Shown here one piece after another: positions 54,094 to 63,452 of a DNA stretch of 64,000 nucleotides. The notes beneath the pieces were generated by a model. That model searched no databases and was not told the DNA's origin. It saw nothing but the letters and a program-made list of their open reading frames with translations. This DNA is from Sphingobacteriales bacterium. GTDB taxonomy: Bacteria; Bacteroidota; Bacteroidia; Chitinophagales; JADIYW01. Made by a program: the position numbers and the translations under genes. How positions within the stretch are numbered: the stretch's first letter is position 1; each line of letters opens with the position of its first letter. The stretch covers positions 62,001 to 126,000 of the forward strand of contig JADKIQ010000005.1 of the NCBI GenBank assembly GCA_016721245.1. The letters run 5' to 3'.

Positions 54094-56247
54094 ATGTCAA
54101 ATTTACGTACAAAAATAATAGCAATAGTACTTATTTTAGTTTCCGCAGAGGAAGCATACGCTCAATTAACGCTCGAAAATATTTTTTTAACGAATAAATA
54201 TTCCGCCGTACAGGCAAATAACATTGTCTTTTTACACCAACAGCCTTTATTTGCCAAACTAACAACGTCTGCAAGAAAAACATTAGTTTCGTTTTACAAT
54301 AAAAAGAACGAAAAAACACAGGAATGGCTGTTAACATCGCCTGCTGGCTACAAAACAACAGAGTGGCGAGATCTTATTATTTCCAACACAGATAACTTTT
54401 TTCTGGCGGGATGTAATTACGAACAACTATATCGCCGTTCTTTTTTGTGTAATTATTTTTGGAGTGATAAAAATGGAATTCTAACAGCTTTGAGCGATGA
54501 AAAACAGTTATATCCGGTCTTTTCACCAAATGACAAAAAGATTGCGTTTATAAAAAACAACAATATTTTTTACAAAGAGATTGCAACAAATACAGAAATA
54601 CAAATAACAAAGGATGGTGAATGGAACAAAATTATTAACGGCAAAAGTGACTGGGTGTATGAGGAAGAACTGGAGTTGACCCGCGCATTTGAATGGAATA
54701 CACAAAGCAACAAAATAGCCTACTTAAAGTTTGATGAAAGCAACGTAAAGGAATATCAGATTCCATTGTATTACGACATGCAATATCCAAATTATTTTAA
54801 ATACAAGTACCCTAAAGTCGGAGAAGAGAATTCCAAAGTTTCTGTATGGGTGTATGATGTGAAATCCAGTAAAAATAAAGCGGTTTTATTTCCGTACAAC
54901 TATGAATACATTCCCCGTATTTACTGGAATGCAAGTGGCGATGAACTAATTGCTATGTTGTTAAATCGCCATCAGGATTCATTGCAGTTAATTGGCTACA
55001 ACATCAAAACAAAACAAACGAGACAACTCTATCTGGAAACAGACAAAGCATATGTAGAAATACCAAAAACTGTATGCTTTTTATCTGATAATTCCTTCAT
55101 TATTAGTTCTGAAAAAGATGGCTTCAATCACTTATATCATTATAATAAAGATGGAATGTTATTGAAACAATTAACCAAAGGCAATTTTGAAGTGAATGCA
55201 CTTTATGGTGTAGATGAAAAAGATAAACTTCTGTATTTTCAAAGCAATGAAGGCAGCGAGATTGAAAGTGCCATATTCAGTTTAAATTACGAAACATCAG
55301 CAAAGAAAAAGATATCAGCAAAAAACGGCAGCAACACAGTAGCATTTGATTACGATTTTTCATTTTTTATACATTCATACTCTAATGCAACTATTCCGCC
55401 TCAAATTACGATTGAACAAACCAACACTGATTCTCCCATCTTATTAGAAGATAACAGAGTGCTGCAAGATTCCCTGAAAACAATGCCGCAAAAAGAATTC
55501 ATAAAAATTCCTGTGAAAGATTATCTGTTAAATGCATGGCTTATCAAACCCAAAAACATGGACTCCATGCAGAAACATCCTTTATTTATGTTTGTATACG
55601 GGGGCCCGGACAATCAGGAAGTGCTAAATGAATGGACATCGAGAAATAATCTGTTTTTTAATTTCCTGGCTGAACAAGGTTATGTTGTTGCATGTGTTGA
55701 CAACCGTGGGTCCGGCGGACGGGGTAGTGAATTTAAAAAGTCCACCTATCTGAATCTTGGAAAATTTGAAACCGAAGACCAGCTACTGGCTGCTAAGTAT
55801 CTCGGGAGTTTATCCTTTATCGATAATAACAGAATTGGCATTTATGGCTGGAGTTATGGCGGTTTTCTGGCAGCAAACTGTTTATTTGAAGGTAATGACA
55901 TTTTCAAAGCCGCTGTGGTGGCTGCACCGGTGTCCAACTGGAATTTATACAATGCCATTTACACTGAAAGATACATGCGCACACCAAAAGAAAATCCAGT
56001 TGGGTACAACAGTTTTAACCCAAATGTTCTGGCTAAAAATTTAAAAGGCAATTTACTGCTGCTGCACGGTACATCGGATGACAATGTCCATTTTCAGCAT
56101 TCTATACAACTCATTAATGCCTTAAATGCCGCAAATAAAACCTACCAGCTATACATTTTCCCGGATGCAGAACATGGCACCACCGGTAAGAAAATGCGTT
56201 ACGACCTCTATAATAAAATATACCTTTTCCTAAGGGAAAAACTCTAG
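54094..56247 (+). CDS. S9-family prolyl peptidase, DPP-IV-like, exported
   Basis: 717 residues from ATG 54094. Signal peptide (about 1-22). An eight-bladed propeller domain containing the double Glu motif of dipeptidyl peptidase IV (DWVYEEEL) that binds the free N-terminus of the substrate, then an alpha/beta-hydrolase domain with the nucleophile in GWSYGG, Asp in SDDNVH and His in DAEHGT. It removes X-Pro dipeptides in the periplasm. The TTG at 54076 gives a longer frame but no better N-terminus. Confidence 0.9.
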   Translation: MSNLRTKIIAIVLILVSAEEAYAQLTLENIFLTNKYSAVQANNIVFLHQQPLFAKLTTSARKTLVSFYNKKNEKTQEWLLTSPAGYKTTEWRDLIISNTDNFFLAGCNYEQLYRRSFLCNYFWSDKNGILTALSDEKQLYPVFSPNDKKIAFIKNNNIFYKEIATNTEIQITKDGEWNKIINGKSDWVYEEELELTRAFEWNTQSNKIAYLKFDESNVKEYQIPLYYDMQYPNYFKYKYPKVGEENSKVSVWVYDVKSSKNKAVLFPYNYEYIPRIYWNASGDELIAMLLNRHQDSLQLIGYNIKTKQTRQLYLETDKAYVEIPKTVCFLSDNSFIISSEKDGFNHLYHYNKDGMLLKQLTKGNFEVNALYGVDEKDKLLYFQSNEGSEIESAIFSLNYETSAKKKISAKNGSNTVAFDYDFSFFIHSYSNATIPPQITIEQTNTDSPILLEDNRVLQDSLKTMPQKEFIKIPVKDYLLNAWLIKPKNMDSMQKHPLFMFVYGGPDNQEVLNEWTSRNNLFFNFLAEQGYVVACVDNRGSGGRGSEFKKSTYLNLGKFETEDQLLAAKYLGSLSFIDNNRIGIYGWSYGGFLAANCLFEGNDIFKAAVVAAPVSNWNLYNAIYTERYMRTPKENPVGYNSFNPNVLAKNLKGNLLLLHGTSDDNVHFQHSIQLINALNAANKTYQLYIFPDAEHGTTGKKMRYDLYNKIYLFLREKL

Positions 56248-56351
56248 TCTTGCTTTTATATTAAATTAATTGTCAATATGTTACGCTAACCAAAACTAGG
56301 TAAAATTTTATTTCATAACATTAAATTCAAGTTTAACTGATTTTAACATCT

Positions 56352-56359
56352 TATTTTTG
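56352..56359 (+). promoter_or_regulatory. TAnnTTTG box upstream of the DUF3078 gene
   Basis: TATTTTTG about 90 bases before the ATG at 56449; the gap is AT-rich and gene-free. Confidence 0.35.
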
Positions 56360-56448
56360 CGGGTCAAAAAAATAAAATGGTTTCTAAATAATCTTGCAAC
56401 TGATTTATTGAGAAATACATCACACACATTAATTAAATTAAAAAAGAA

Positions 56449-57480
56449 ATGATGAAAAAATTACTATTCATGTTTGTATGCATTCTATCTGTGCACGCAA
56501 CATTATTGGCGCAGGTGGAAAAACAAATCGCGCCCAATGCATTAAGTGCTGATGAGAAAAAAAAGCTGGAAGACTCTACGGACGGCTGGAAATTTGGCGG
56601 TATCGGCGGTGTTACCTTTAACCAGGCTGGTTTCAAGAATTGGGCTGCGGGTGGAACGAACTCCTTCTCCTTATTGTTCAACGCTAGATTTTTTGCAGAT
56701 TTTAAGAAGAAAAATCATTTACTGCAAATGTGGGCTGCTGCCGAATATGGCTTACAATTTACCAAAGGTGACCAGTACAAACTTCGTAAAAATGCAGACA
56801 GATGGGAAGTTTTTGCAAAATACGGCTACAGACTTCACAAACCATTATATATAGCAGCTTACACGGATTTGCGTTCCCAGTTTGCCAACTCATACAATTA
56901 CACAGATACTGCAAAATATATTATCTCTCGCGGAGCATCTCCGTTAATTTTTGAAGGTGCCGTGGGTTTGGATTATGTACCAAATAAATACTTCTCTTTA
57001 TTTGTTTCTCCTTTAGCAGCTAAGGTTACTTACGTAGCTGCCAATGACATTGCTGCTTTGAATTCTTTCGGAAACGTTTTCCCTTCAAAAGTAAAAAGTG
57101 AATTTGGTGCGGTATTAGTGGCTACTTACAAACAGGATTTCTGGAAACAAAATATCAGTATTTTGTCCGTATTTAAAGCCTACAAAAATTATTTACGCTC
57201 GAATGCAGATCCGTTTGATGCTACTTTAACAAAAGAAAGTAATTCCCACTACAGAAAAAATATAGATGTAGACTGGCAAACGACTTTAGGCTTAAAAGTA
57301 AATAAATTTCTTTCTGCTAGTGTGTTCATGCATTTAATCTGGGATAATGACGTAACTTTCCCGGTAGAAGGCAGCACGTTGAAAACATCAAAAGTTCAAT
57401 TCAGAGACATTATTGGTGTTGGATTAGCTTACCAGATGAACTATACTAAATCAAAAGGCGTAAAAGCGAAAAAAATATAA
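56449..57480 (+). CDS. DUF3078 outer-membrane protein
   Basis: 343 residues. Signal peptide (about 1-23) then DGWKFGGIGGVTFNQAGFKNWAAGG, the start of the DUF3078 barrel in Bacteroidota, rich in aromatic strands to the end. It should be an outer-membrane beta-barrel. Its role is unknown. A terminator follows. Confidence 0.88.
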   Translation: MMKKLLFMFVCILSVHATLLAQVEKQIAPNALSADEKKKLEDSTDGWKFGGIGGVTFNQAGFKNWAAGGTNSFSLLFNARFFADFKKKNHLLQMWAAAEYGLQFTKGDQYKLRKNADRWEVFAKYGYRLHKPLYIAAYTDLRSQFANSYNYTDTAKYIISRGASPLIFEGAVGLDYVPNKYFSLFVSPLAAKVTYVAANDIAALNSFGNVFPSKVKSEFGAVLVATYKQDFWKQNISILSVFKAYKNYLRSNADPFDATLTKESNSHYRKNIDVDWQTTLGLKVNKFLSASVFMHLIWDNDVTFPVEGSTLKTSKVQFRDIIGVGLAYQMNYTKSKGVKAKKI

Positions 57481-57504
57481 TTTATATTCTTTCTTATGAT
57501 GAAT

Positions 57505-57530
57505 AAAACCACGGCATTTGTCGTGGTTTT
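57505..57530 (+). terminator. intrinsic terminator after the DUF3078 gene
   Basis: Nine-base stem AAAACCACG / CGTGGTTTT with an 8-base loop and trailing T-run; 25 bases after the stop. Confidence 0.85.
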
Positions 57531-57613
57531 TTTATTTCTTCGTATTATGCAAATAAAGATGAACGGCTAACATTTTTTAACAATATATCAAAAATGTTAA
57601 CTGTGAATGGTTT

Positions 57614-57621
57614 TATTTTTG
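57614..57621 (+). promoter_or_regulatory. Bat-operon promoter -7 box
   Basis: TATTTTTG, 30 bases before ATG 57652. It overlaps the earlier ATG at 57607, which supports the later start. Confidence 0.45.
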
Positions 57622-57651
57622 CAATCTCTCAAAATAACTAAATACTCTGTT

Positions 57652-58644
57652 ATGGAATCTATTGACATAAAAGCATTAAATGAAAAAATCCAGCAAGACA
57701 GTGCTTTTCTGGAATTATTGAATCTGGAAATCTCTAAATCCATCGTAGGGCAAAAATACATGCTCGAACGACTGATGATTGCACTTTTATCTCAGGGACA
57801 TATTTTACTGGAAGGTGTTCCGGGATTGGCAAAAACATTAGCTATAAAATCCTTGTCGGATGCCATTGACACGAAATTTAACCGTATCCAGTTTACGCCG
57901 GATTTATTGCCTGCCGATATTTTAGGTACCTTGATTTACAACCAGGCAAAAGGCAACTTTGAAGTGAAGAAAGGACCGGTATTCTCGAACTTCTTGTTAG
58001 CGGATGAAATTAACCGTGCACCGGCAAAAGTACAGAGTGCTTTATTGCAGGCTATGCAGGAAAGAACCGTTACGCTGGGCGATACTTCTTATAAACTGGA
58101 AGAACCGTTTTTAGTAATGGCTACCCAAAACCCGATTGAACAGGAAGGAACCTACAATTTACCGGAAGCGCAGGTGGACCGTTTTATGCTGAAAGTAAAA
58201 ATCAGCTATCCCGAATTTGAAGAGGAAAGACAAATTATGCGACAAAATGTTGCCGGACAAAATCCGAATATAAAACCGGTCATTTCTGCACAAACCATTT
58301 TACAGGCACGAGATACCGTTCGCAAGGTATACATGGATGAAAAAATTGAGAAGTATATCCTCGATATCATTTTCGCCACCCGCGAACCGGAGAAATATAA
58401 AATAGAAAATCTTAAACACCTCATTAGCTATGGTGGTTCGCCGCGTGCGAGCATCAGTTTGGCGATGGCTTCCAAAGCATACGCGTTCATCAAACGCCGC
58501 GGGTATGTAATTCCGGAAGATGTTCGCGCCGTGGCACACGATGTATTACGTCACAGAATCGGCATTACGTACGAGGCCGAAGCGGAAAACATCACGCAAG
58601 AACATATTATCGATACCATTTTAAATCGAGTAGAAGTTCCTTAG
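57652..58644 (+). CDS. MoxR-family AAA+ ATPase of the Bat operon
   Basis: 330 residues from ATG 57652. Walker A GVPGLAKT at 55-62, Walker B with LLADEINRAP, and the later arginine finger region. MoxR proteins are chaperone-like ATPases coupled with von Willebrand A proteins; here it opens the Bat cluster (aerotolerance) and is followed by DUF58, batA, batB, batC and batD. The earlier ATG at 57607 adds 15 residues that overlap the promoter box, so I place the start at 57652. Confidence 0.9.
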   Translation: MESIDIKALNEKIQQDSAFLELLNLEISKSIVGQKYMLERLMIALLSQGHILLEGVPGLAKTLAIKSLSDAIDTKFNRIQFTPDLLPADILGTLIYNQAKGNFEVKKGPVFSNFLLADEINRAPAKVQSALLQAMQERTVTLGDTSYKLEEPFLVMATQNPIEQEGTYNLPEAQVDRFMLKVKISYPEFEEERQIMRQNVAGQNPNIKPVISAQTILQARDTVRKVYMDEKIEKYILDIIFATREPEKYKIENLKHLISYGGSPRASISLAMASKAYAFIKRRGYVIPEDVRAVAHDVLRHRIGITYEAEAENITQEHIIDTILNRVEVP

Positions 58645-58681
58645 TAGAATCTTAGAATAAAGACATGGGATTTGAACAGCT

Positions 58682-58717
58682 TCTCATGTCTCAAATCTAT
58701 TAATCTCAAATCTCAAA
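58682..58717 (+). repeat. heptamer array upstream of the DUF58 gene
   Basis: TCTCATG, TCTCAAA, TCTATTA, one extra A, TCTCAAA, TCTCAAA. The sense strand has only one G. It ends two bases before the DUF58 ATG at 58720. Confidence 0.75.
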
Positions 58718-58719
58718 AA

Positions 58720-59586
58720 ATGGAAGTTTCAGAATTACTCAAAAAAGTTAGAAAAATTGAAATCAAGACCAAGGGCTTGACGAATCATATTTTTTCCGGC
58801 GAGTATCATTCTGCTTTCAAAGGTCGTGGTATGTCTTTTTCTGAAGTACGTGAGTATCAGTATGGCGACGACATTCGCAATATCGACTGGAATGTAACGG
58901 CGCGCTTTCAGCATCCGTATGTAAAAATATTTGAAGAAGAACGAGAGCTGACGATCATGTTGCTGATTGACGTGAGTAAATCTTCCTTCATCGGCACGCA
59001 AAATCAGCTAAAAAATGAAATCATTGCGGAGATTGCCGGTGTGCTGGCCTTCTCTGCTATACAGAATAATGACAAAGTAGGTGTCTTGTTTTTTAGTGAT
59101 GCGATAGAAATGTTTATTCCTCCTAAAAAAGGAAAATCGCATATCCTTCGAATCATACGGGAAATCATAAACTTTGAACCGAAAAGCAATAAAACCAATA
59201 TTTCACTCGCATTGGAGAATTTCAATAATATGGTAAAAAGAAAAAGTATCGCTTTTGTTTTGTCTGATTTTATTGATGAAAATTATGCCGATGAATTGCG
59301 CCACATCGCCAAAAAACACGATGTGATTGGTGTAAAAGTGTATGACCATCTGGATATGGAACTGCCAAACATCGGATTATTGCAGATACAGGATGTGGAA
59401 ACCGGAGAAACCAAATGGATTGATACCGGCGATATGCAAACACAAAAAACGTACAAAGATCGCGCGGTATTTTACGATAAAAATTACGAACAAAGTTTTA
59501 TCAAGGCAGGAGCCGATAAACTGAAAATAAAAACCGAACAATCCTATGTTCATGTACTGATGAACTTCTTTAAGAAACGAGCATAA
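58720..59586 (+). CDS. DUF58 VWA-like protein of the Bat operon
   Basis: 288 residues from ATG 58720. The GRGMSFSEVREYQYGDDIRNIDWNVTAR motif (about 36-64) is the DUF58 hallmark, followed by a VWA-like fold with LLIDVSKSSF (DxSxS, about 86-95). In Bat clusters it lies between moxR and the batA region and probably works with MoxR on membrane-linked substrates. It begins two bases after a heptamer array. Confidence 0.88.
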   Translation: MEVSELLKKVRKIEIKTKGLTNHIFSGEYHSAFKGRGMSFSEVREYQYGDDIRNIDWNVTARFQHPYVKIFEEERELTIMLLIDVSKSSFIGTQNQLKNEIIAEIAGVLAFSAIQNNDKVGVLFFSDAIEMFIPPKKGKSHILRIIREIINFEPKSNKTNISLALENFNNMVKRKSIAFVLSDFIDENYADELRHIAKKHDVIGVKVYDHLDMELPNIGLLQIQDVETGETKWIDTGDMQTQKTYKDRAVFYDKNYEQSFIKAGADKLKIKTEQSYVHVLMNFFKKRA

Positions 59587-59592
59587 TTAATT

Positions 59593-59624
59593 TGACAATG
59601 ATGTAATGTAACAATGAAACAATT
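59593..59624 (+). repeat. octamer array across the start of the third Bat-operon gene
   Basis: TGACAATG, ATGTAATG, TAACAATG, AAACAATT in exact 8-base register. The third unit contributes the ATG at 59614, so the first codons are made from the array. Confidence 0.8.
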
Positions 59625-60615
59625 TTTACAAAAAATATTTAACTCTTTTCCTAAGCATTTCAATCGAAATGCATTATTTCATTATTTTATTATTTCATTC
59701 TTATTATCAGTAACTCACAATTCATACGCACAAACTGCTACCGCTTCCACCAAACAGAAAGAATACGTCATCGGCGACTGGGTTCCTGTGGATTTATTTG
59801 TTTCTGCAACTTCTAATAACAAAGTGGTATTTCCGAATCTGAAAGATTCGATTTCTGAAACGATAGAAGTTGCGAACTTCACGCCTGTAGATACCGTAAA
59901 AAAAGCGGGACAATATGAATACCATCAGTTGGTCAATTTGATTGTGTTTGATACCGGACAAATTCAATTGCCTCAATTTCAGTTTCTAGTAAATAATAAC
60001 GGAAAACTAGACACTATAATTTCTGATCCGATTCTGGTGCATGTTGCCGGTGTAAAGATTGACACCACCAAAGACATTAAAGACATTAAAGAGCCTTTAA
60101 AAATTCCGCTTACTTTTCAGGAAATACTGCCTTACATCATCGGTGCGTTCATACTGGCCATTTTGGCGGGTCTAATCACCTGGTTCATTATGGAACGCAA
60201 AAAGAAGAAACAGCCAATTGACGAGAAGTTTCTGCTGCCTCCGCATGTTTGGGCGCTGAAAGAACTGGATAAATTACAGCAACAAAAATTATGGCAAACC
60301 GGCGAAGTAAAAGATTACTACTCGCGCCTGACGGATATCGCCAGAACTTATATTGAATTGCGTTACAAAATTCCGGCTATGGAAAAAACGACCGACGAAC
60401 TGATGTCATCCATGCACAAAGGAATGGTAAAACAATCGCTGAAAAAAGAACTGAACGAAGTATTGGTATTAAGTGACTTTGTAAAATTTGCCAAGGCACA
60501 ACCTGATTTCATCGAAAATGAAAACTCTTTTAAAATCATCAAAGATTTTATTGATAAGACAAAACAACTGGAAGAAGAAAATAAAACAACAGATAAAATA
60601 AGTCCGAAAAACTAA
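59614..60615 (+). CDS. Bat-operon membrane protein, DUF4381-like
   Basis: 333 residues. Long positively charged N-terminus and signal-anchor (about 20-40, the hydrophobic core encoded by octamers), an extracytoplasmic beta-rich part (about 50-155, QKEYVIGDWVPVDLFV), a membrane helix (about 168-192), then a cytoplasmic helical domain (about 205-320, PPHVWALKELDKLQQQKLWQTGEVKDYYSRL) as in DUF4381/BatD-like proteins. Coupled to batA by a one-base overlap. The start codon lies inside a repeat array. Confidence 0.7.
   Translation: MKQFLQKIFNSFPKHFNRNALFHYFIISFLLSVTHNSYAQTATASTKQKEYVIGDWVPVDLFVSATSNNKVVFPNLKDSISETIEVANFTPVDTVKKAGQYEYHQLVNLIVFDTGQIQLPQFQFLVNNNGKLDTIISDPILVHVAGVKIDTTKDIKDIKEPLKIPLTFQEILPYIIGAFILAILAGLITWFIMERKKKKQPIDEKFLLPPHVWALKELDKLQQQKLWQTGEVKDYYSRLTDIARTYIELRYKIPAMEKTTDELMSSMHKGMVKQSLKKELNEVLVLSDFVKFAKAQPDFIENENSFKIIKDFIDKTKQLEEENKTTDKISPKN
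59672..59703 (+). repeat. octamer array coding for a signal-peptide core
   Basis: CATTATTT, CATTATTT, TATTATTT, CATTCTTA in 8-base register, translated as the hydrophobic stretch LFHYFIISFL of the third Bat-operon protein. The preceding two units (59656-59671) also keep the 8-base register but are degenerate. Confidence 0.7.
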
Positions 60616-61622
60616 TGACCAATTTATTTCCATACACATTCGCACATCCGCAATACTTCTGGCTATTGCTGGCATTGCCATTACTCGTGTATTGGTTTTA
60701 TTATAAACGAAAAACATTTTATCCCACTTTTAATATTCCACAGCACGGCGGCGTTTTGTCTCAACCCGGTTCTTTAAAGGTTAAGTTATTATCGGCCTTA
60801 CCGGCTTTAAAAATTTTAGCATTTGTTTTTCTGGTAACAGCTTTGGCCCGTCCGCAAAGTGCTTTATCTGAAAAGGAAATATCCACGCAGGGAATTGATA
60901 TTGTATTGTCATTAGATATTTCAGGGTCCATGCTGGCCAAAGATTTTGAGCCCGACCGTTTGGAGGCTGCCAAGAAAGTAGCCATCAACTTTATAAAAGA
61001 CAGACCGAACGACAGAATAGGATTGGTGGTGTTTTCAGGAGAAAGTTTTACGCAATGCCCGATTACCATTGACCATCAGGTGTTGTTGAATTTATTCAAA
61101 GACATTCACAGCGGCATGGTAGAAGACGGAACGGCTATCGGGATGGGTTTAGCCACGGCTGTTGCCCGACTGAAAGAGAGCAAGTCAAAAACGAAAGTGA
61201 TTATTTTAATGACGGATGGCGTCAACAATATGGGTTACATCGACCCGTATACATCCATTCAGATTGCCAAAACATTTGGTGTTCGCGTCTATACCATTGG
61301 TATCGGAAAAAACGGAAATGCGCCTTATCCTGTAAAAGACCAGAATGGTAAAACATTCTATCAGAGTTTTCCTGTACAGATAGACGAACCTCTATTAAGA
61401 AAAATTGCACAGGAAACAGGCGGCAGTTATTTCAGAGCGACAAACAATAGTTCTTTGAAAAACATTTACGACAATATTGACAAACTGGAGAAATCAAAAA
61501 TAAAAATTAGCAACTACCACAGAAGAAGCGAACATTTCCATGTATTTGCATTCCTGGCGTTATGTTGTTTATTGGCAGAATTTATTTTATCGAAAACATA
61601 CTTAAAAACCATTTTGAGCTAA
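60615..61622 (+). CDS. batA: von Willebrand A-domain protein BatA
   Basis: 335 residues. Two N-terminal membrane helices (about 13-30, 62-80), a VWA domain with the metal site D-x-S-x-S at 101-105 (LDISGSM) and the T in DGTAIGMGLATAV, and a C-terminal helix (about 310-330). BatA/BatB are paired inner-membrane VWA proteins. The stop codon TAATG shares a base with the batB start. In Bacteroides fragilis Bat proteins affect survival in oxygen; the molecular work is not known. Confidence 0.92.
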   Translation: MTNLFPYTFAHPQYFWLLLALPLLVYWFYYKRKTFYPTFNIPQHGGVLSQPGSLKVKLLSALPALKILAFVFLVTALARPQSALSEKEISTQGIDIVLSLDISGSMLAKDFEPDRLEAAKKVAINFIKDRPNDRIGLVVFSGESFTQCPITIDHQVLLNLFKDIHSGMVEDGTAIGMGLATAVARLKESKSKTKVIILMTDGVNNMGYIDPYTSIQIAKTFGVRVYTIGIGKNGNAPYPVKDQNGKTFYQSFPVQIDEPLLRKIAQETGGSYFRATNNSSLKNIYDNIDKLEKSKIKISNYHRRSEHFHVFAFLALCCLLAEFILSKTYLKTILS

Positions 61623-62647
61623 TGCTGAGATTTGAACATACAGAATATTTCTTCCTGCTGTTATTCATTCCAATAACAATTGGAATTTATTTCTATGTTC
61701 ATTATCAAACAAAAAAACAATTACAAAATATCGGCAATATTGATTTAATCAAACGTTTAATGCCGGACAGAAACGACAAGAAATCAAACATAAAATTTAT
61801 TCTGTTTAATCTGATTTTGTTTTTTCTGATTCTCGGATTGGCTCAACCACAAATGGGCACCAAAATGGAAAAGGTGCAGCGAAAAGGTATCGATGTGGTC
61901 ATTGCACTCGATGTTTCAAAGAGTATGCTCTCACAAGATGTAGTGCCTTCGCGTTTGGAGAAATCCAAATTACTGATTCAGACATTACTGAAAAAGTTAG
62001 ACGGCGACAGAGTAGGACTTGTGATTTTTGCTGGCAACGCCTATCTACAAATGCCTTTAACGGTGGATTACTCTTCCCTGCTTTTGTATCTTCGTTCTAT
62101 CAATACAAATTCTGTTCCGACTCAGGGCACTATTATCACAGAAGCCTTGGAGAAATCAGAGAAAGCTTTCAAAGAAACAGACAAAAAATACAAAGCCATT
62201 ATTGTTATCACTGATGGTGAAGATCATGAAGAGAATGCGATAGACAAAGCGGAAGAACTGGCATCCGACGGAACTAAAATATTTACCATTGGTGTTGGTA
62301 CAGCAAACGGCGGTACGATTCCGGTATATGACCAAAATGGCAATAAGGTAGCAGAGAAAAAAGATGAAAACGGTCAGGTAATTATTTCCAAAATGAATGC
62401 CAATATGCTGCAGGCGTTGGCAAAAGGCGGCAACGGGAATTATTATGTTTTAGACAACACGAAACAAGTGGCTGAGTTCTTGTCAAAAGACATTGCCAAA
62501 ATAGAGACTAAAACCATTAACGATAAAGTATTTACTGATTTTGTGGAGCAGTTTCAGTATTTCCTGATATTTGCCTTACTTTTATTGATAGCAGATTTCT
62601 TTATTACTTACAGAAAAAATTGGTTTGATTTCAAAAATGAAAAATAA
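61622..62647 (+). CDS. batB: von Willebrand A-domain protein BatB
   Basis: 341 residues from ATG 61622 (LRFEHTEYFFLLLFIPI). Two helices at the N-terminus, VWA domain with D-V-S-K-S (ALDVSKSM) and SVPTQGTIITEAL, and a C-terminal helix (about 310-330). A parallel copy of batA; the two probably form a hetero-complex. Extension upstream to 61562 would overlap batA by 60 bases and is rejected. Confidence 0.92.
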   Translation: MLRFEHTEYFFLLLFIPITIGIYFYVHYQTKKQLQNIGNIDLIKRLMPDRNDKKSNIKFILFNLILFFLILGLAQPQMGTKMEKVQRKGIDVVIALDVSKSMLSQDVVPSRLEKSKLLIQTLLKKLDGDRVGLVIFAGNAYLQMPLTVDYSSLLLYLRSINTNSVPTQGTIITEALEKSEKAFKETDKKYKAIIVITDGEDHEENAIDKAEELASDGTKIFTIGVGTANGGTIPVYDQNGNKVAEKKDENGQVIISKMNANMLQALAKGGNGNYYVLDNTKQVAEFLSKDIAKIETKTINDKVFTDFVEQFQYFLIFALLLLIADFFITYRKNWFDFKNEK

Positions 62648-63452
62648 GATCGAACATATCAAAAACTGGATGAGCAAAAATAAGAAAACACTTTTTGTTC
62701 TCTTTCTGTTGAAGTTGTTCCTGAAAGCAGCTATTCTGGGTGCCATTATTCTTTCCTCTGCCAAATGCAGTGCACAAAGTGCAAACAAACTATTGCGCGA
62801 AGGAAATAAATTTTACAACAATCAAAAATATAATAACGCTACTGAGAGTTACAGCAAAGCTTTACAAAAAGCCCCGAAAGATGTTCGTGCCGGATTTAAT
62901 CAGGCGGATGCTTTATATAAATTGAATGAGCTGGATAAAGCAAAAGATCTTTTTACAGCCGTAACAAAAGTAGCTTCCAACACAGATATTCAGGCAAGAG
63001 CGCACTACAATATCGGAAATGTGTGGTACAAACAGGAAAAATGGGAAGAAAGTGCAAAAGCGTACAAACAATCTCTTAAGCTCAATCCCAAAGATGAAGA
63101 TGCTAAATACAATTTGATGATGGCGCTCTCTAAAATAAAGAAGAACAGTGGCAGCGGCGGCAAAGACAATAAAAAAGATAAAGACAAACAGGACAAGAAA
63201 AATCAGGATAAAAACAAGCAGCAGCAGGATAAGAACCAGCAGCAGAACGGCAACAACAATCCTCAGCAAAACCAGCAGGGCCAACAAGACAAACAGCAGC
63301 AACAAAAACAAGGGCAACAGCAGGGGCAGATGAGCAATGAAGAAGCACAAAAACTCTTAGATGCTATAGAAGCAGAAGAAGGAAAAGTGCAGCAGAAGCT
63401 GACAAAAGAAAAAGGAAAACCTGTAAACGGGAAAGTACAAAAAGACTGGTAA
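62637..63452 (+). CDS. batC: TPR protein BatC
   Basis: 271 residues from ATG 62637, overlapping the end of batB. Signal-anchor (about 18-42), three TPR units (about 45-155, NKFYNNQKYNNATESYSKAL, ARAHYNIGNVWYKQEKWEESAKAYKQSL) and a long Lys/Gln/Asn/Asp tail (about 165-240). TPRs suggest protein binding, as proposed for BatC in Leptospira and Bacteroides. The tail is low complexity. The stop TAATG shares a base with the batD start. Confidence 0.88.
   Translation: MKNKIEHIKNWMSKNKKTLFVLFLLKLFLKAAILGAIILSSAKCSAQSANKLLREGNKFYNNQKYNNATESYSKALQKAPKDVRAGFNQADALYKLNELDKAKDLFTAVTKVASNTDIQARAHYNIGNVWYKQEKWEESAKAYKQSLKLNPKDEDAKYNLMMALSKIKKNSGSGGKDNKKDKDKQDKKNQDKNKQQQDKNQQQNGNNNPQQNQQGQQDKQQQQKQGQQQGQMSNEEAQKLLDAIEAEEGKVQQKLTKEKGKPVNGKVQKDW

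Noticed and set aside
57607..57651. Upstream ATG for the MoxR gene
   Set aside because: A TAnnTTTG box overlaps this start; ATG 57652 gives the usual MoxR N-terminus.
63148..63345. CAG/AAC-rich tract in batC as a regulatory repeat
   Set aside because: It encodes the low-complexity tail and is explained by codon repetition.
62913..63350. 145-codon minus-strand frame over batC
   Set aside because: Leu/Val-rich antisense of the Lys/Gln-rich BatC tail; a composition artefact.
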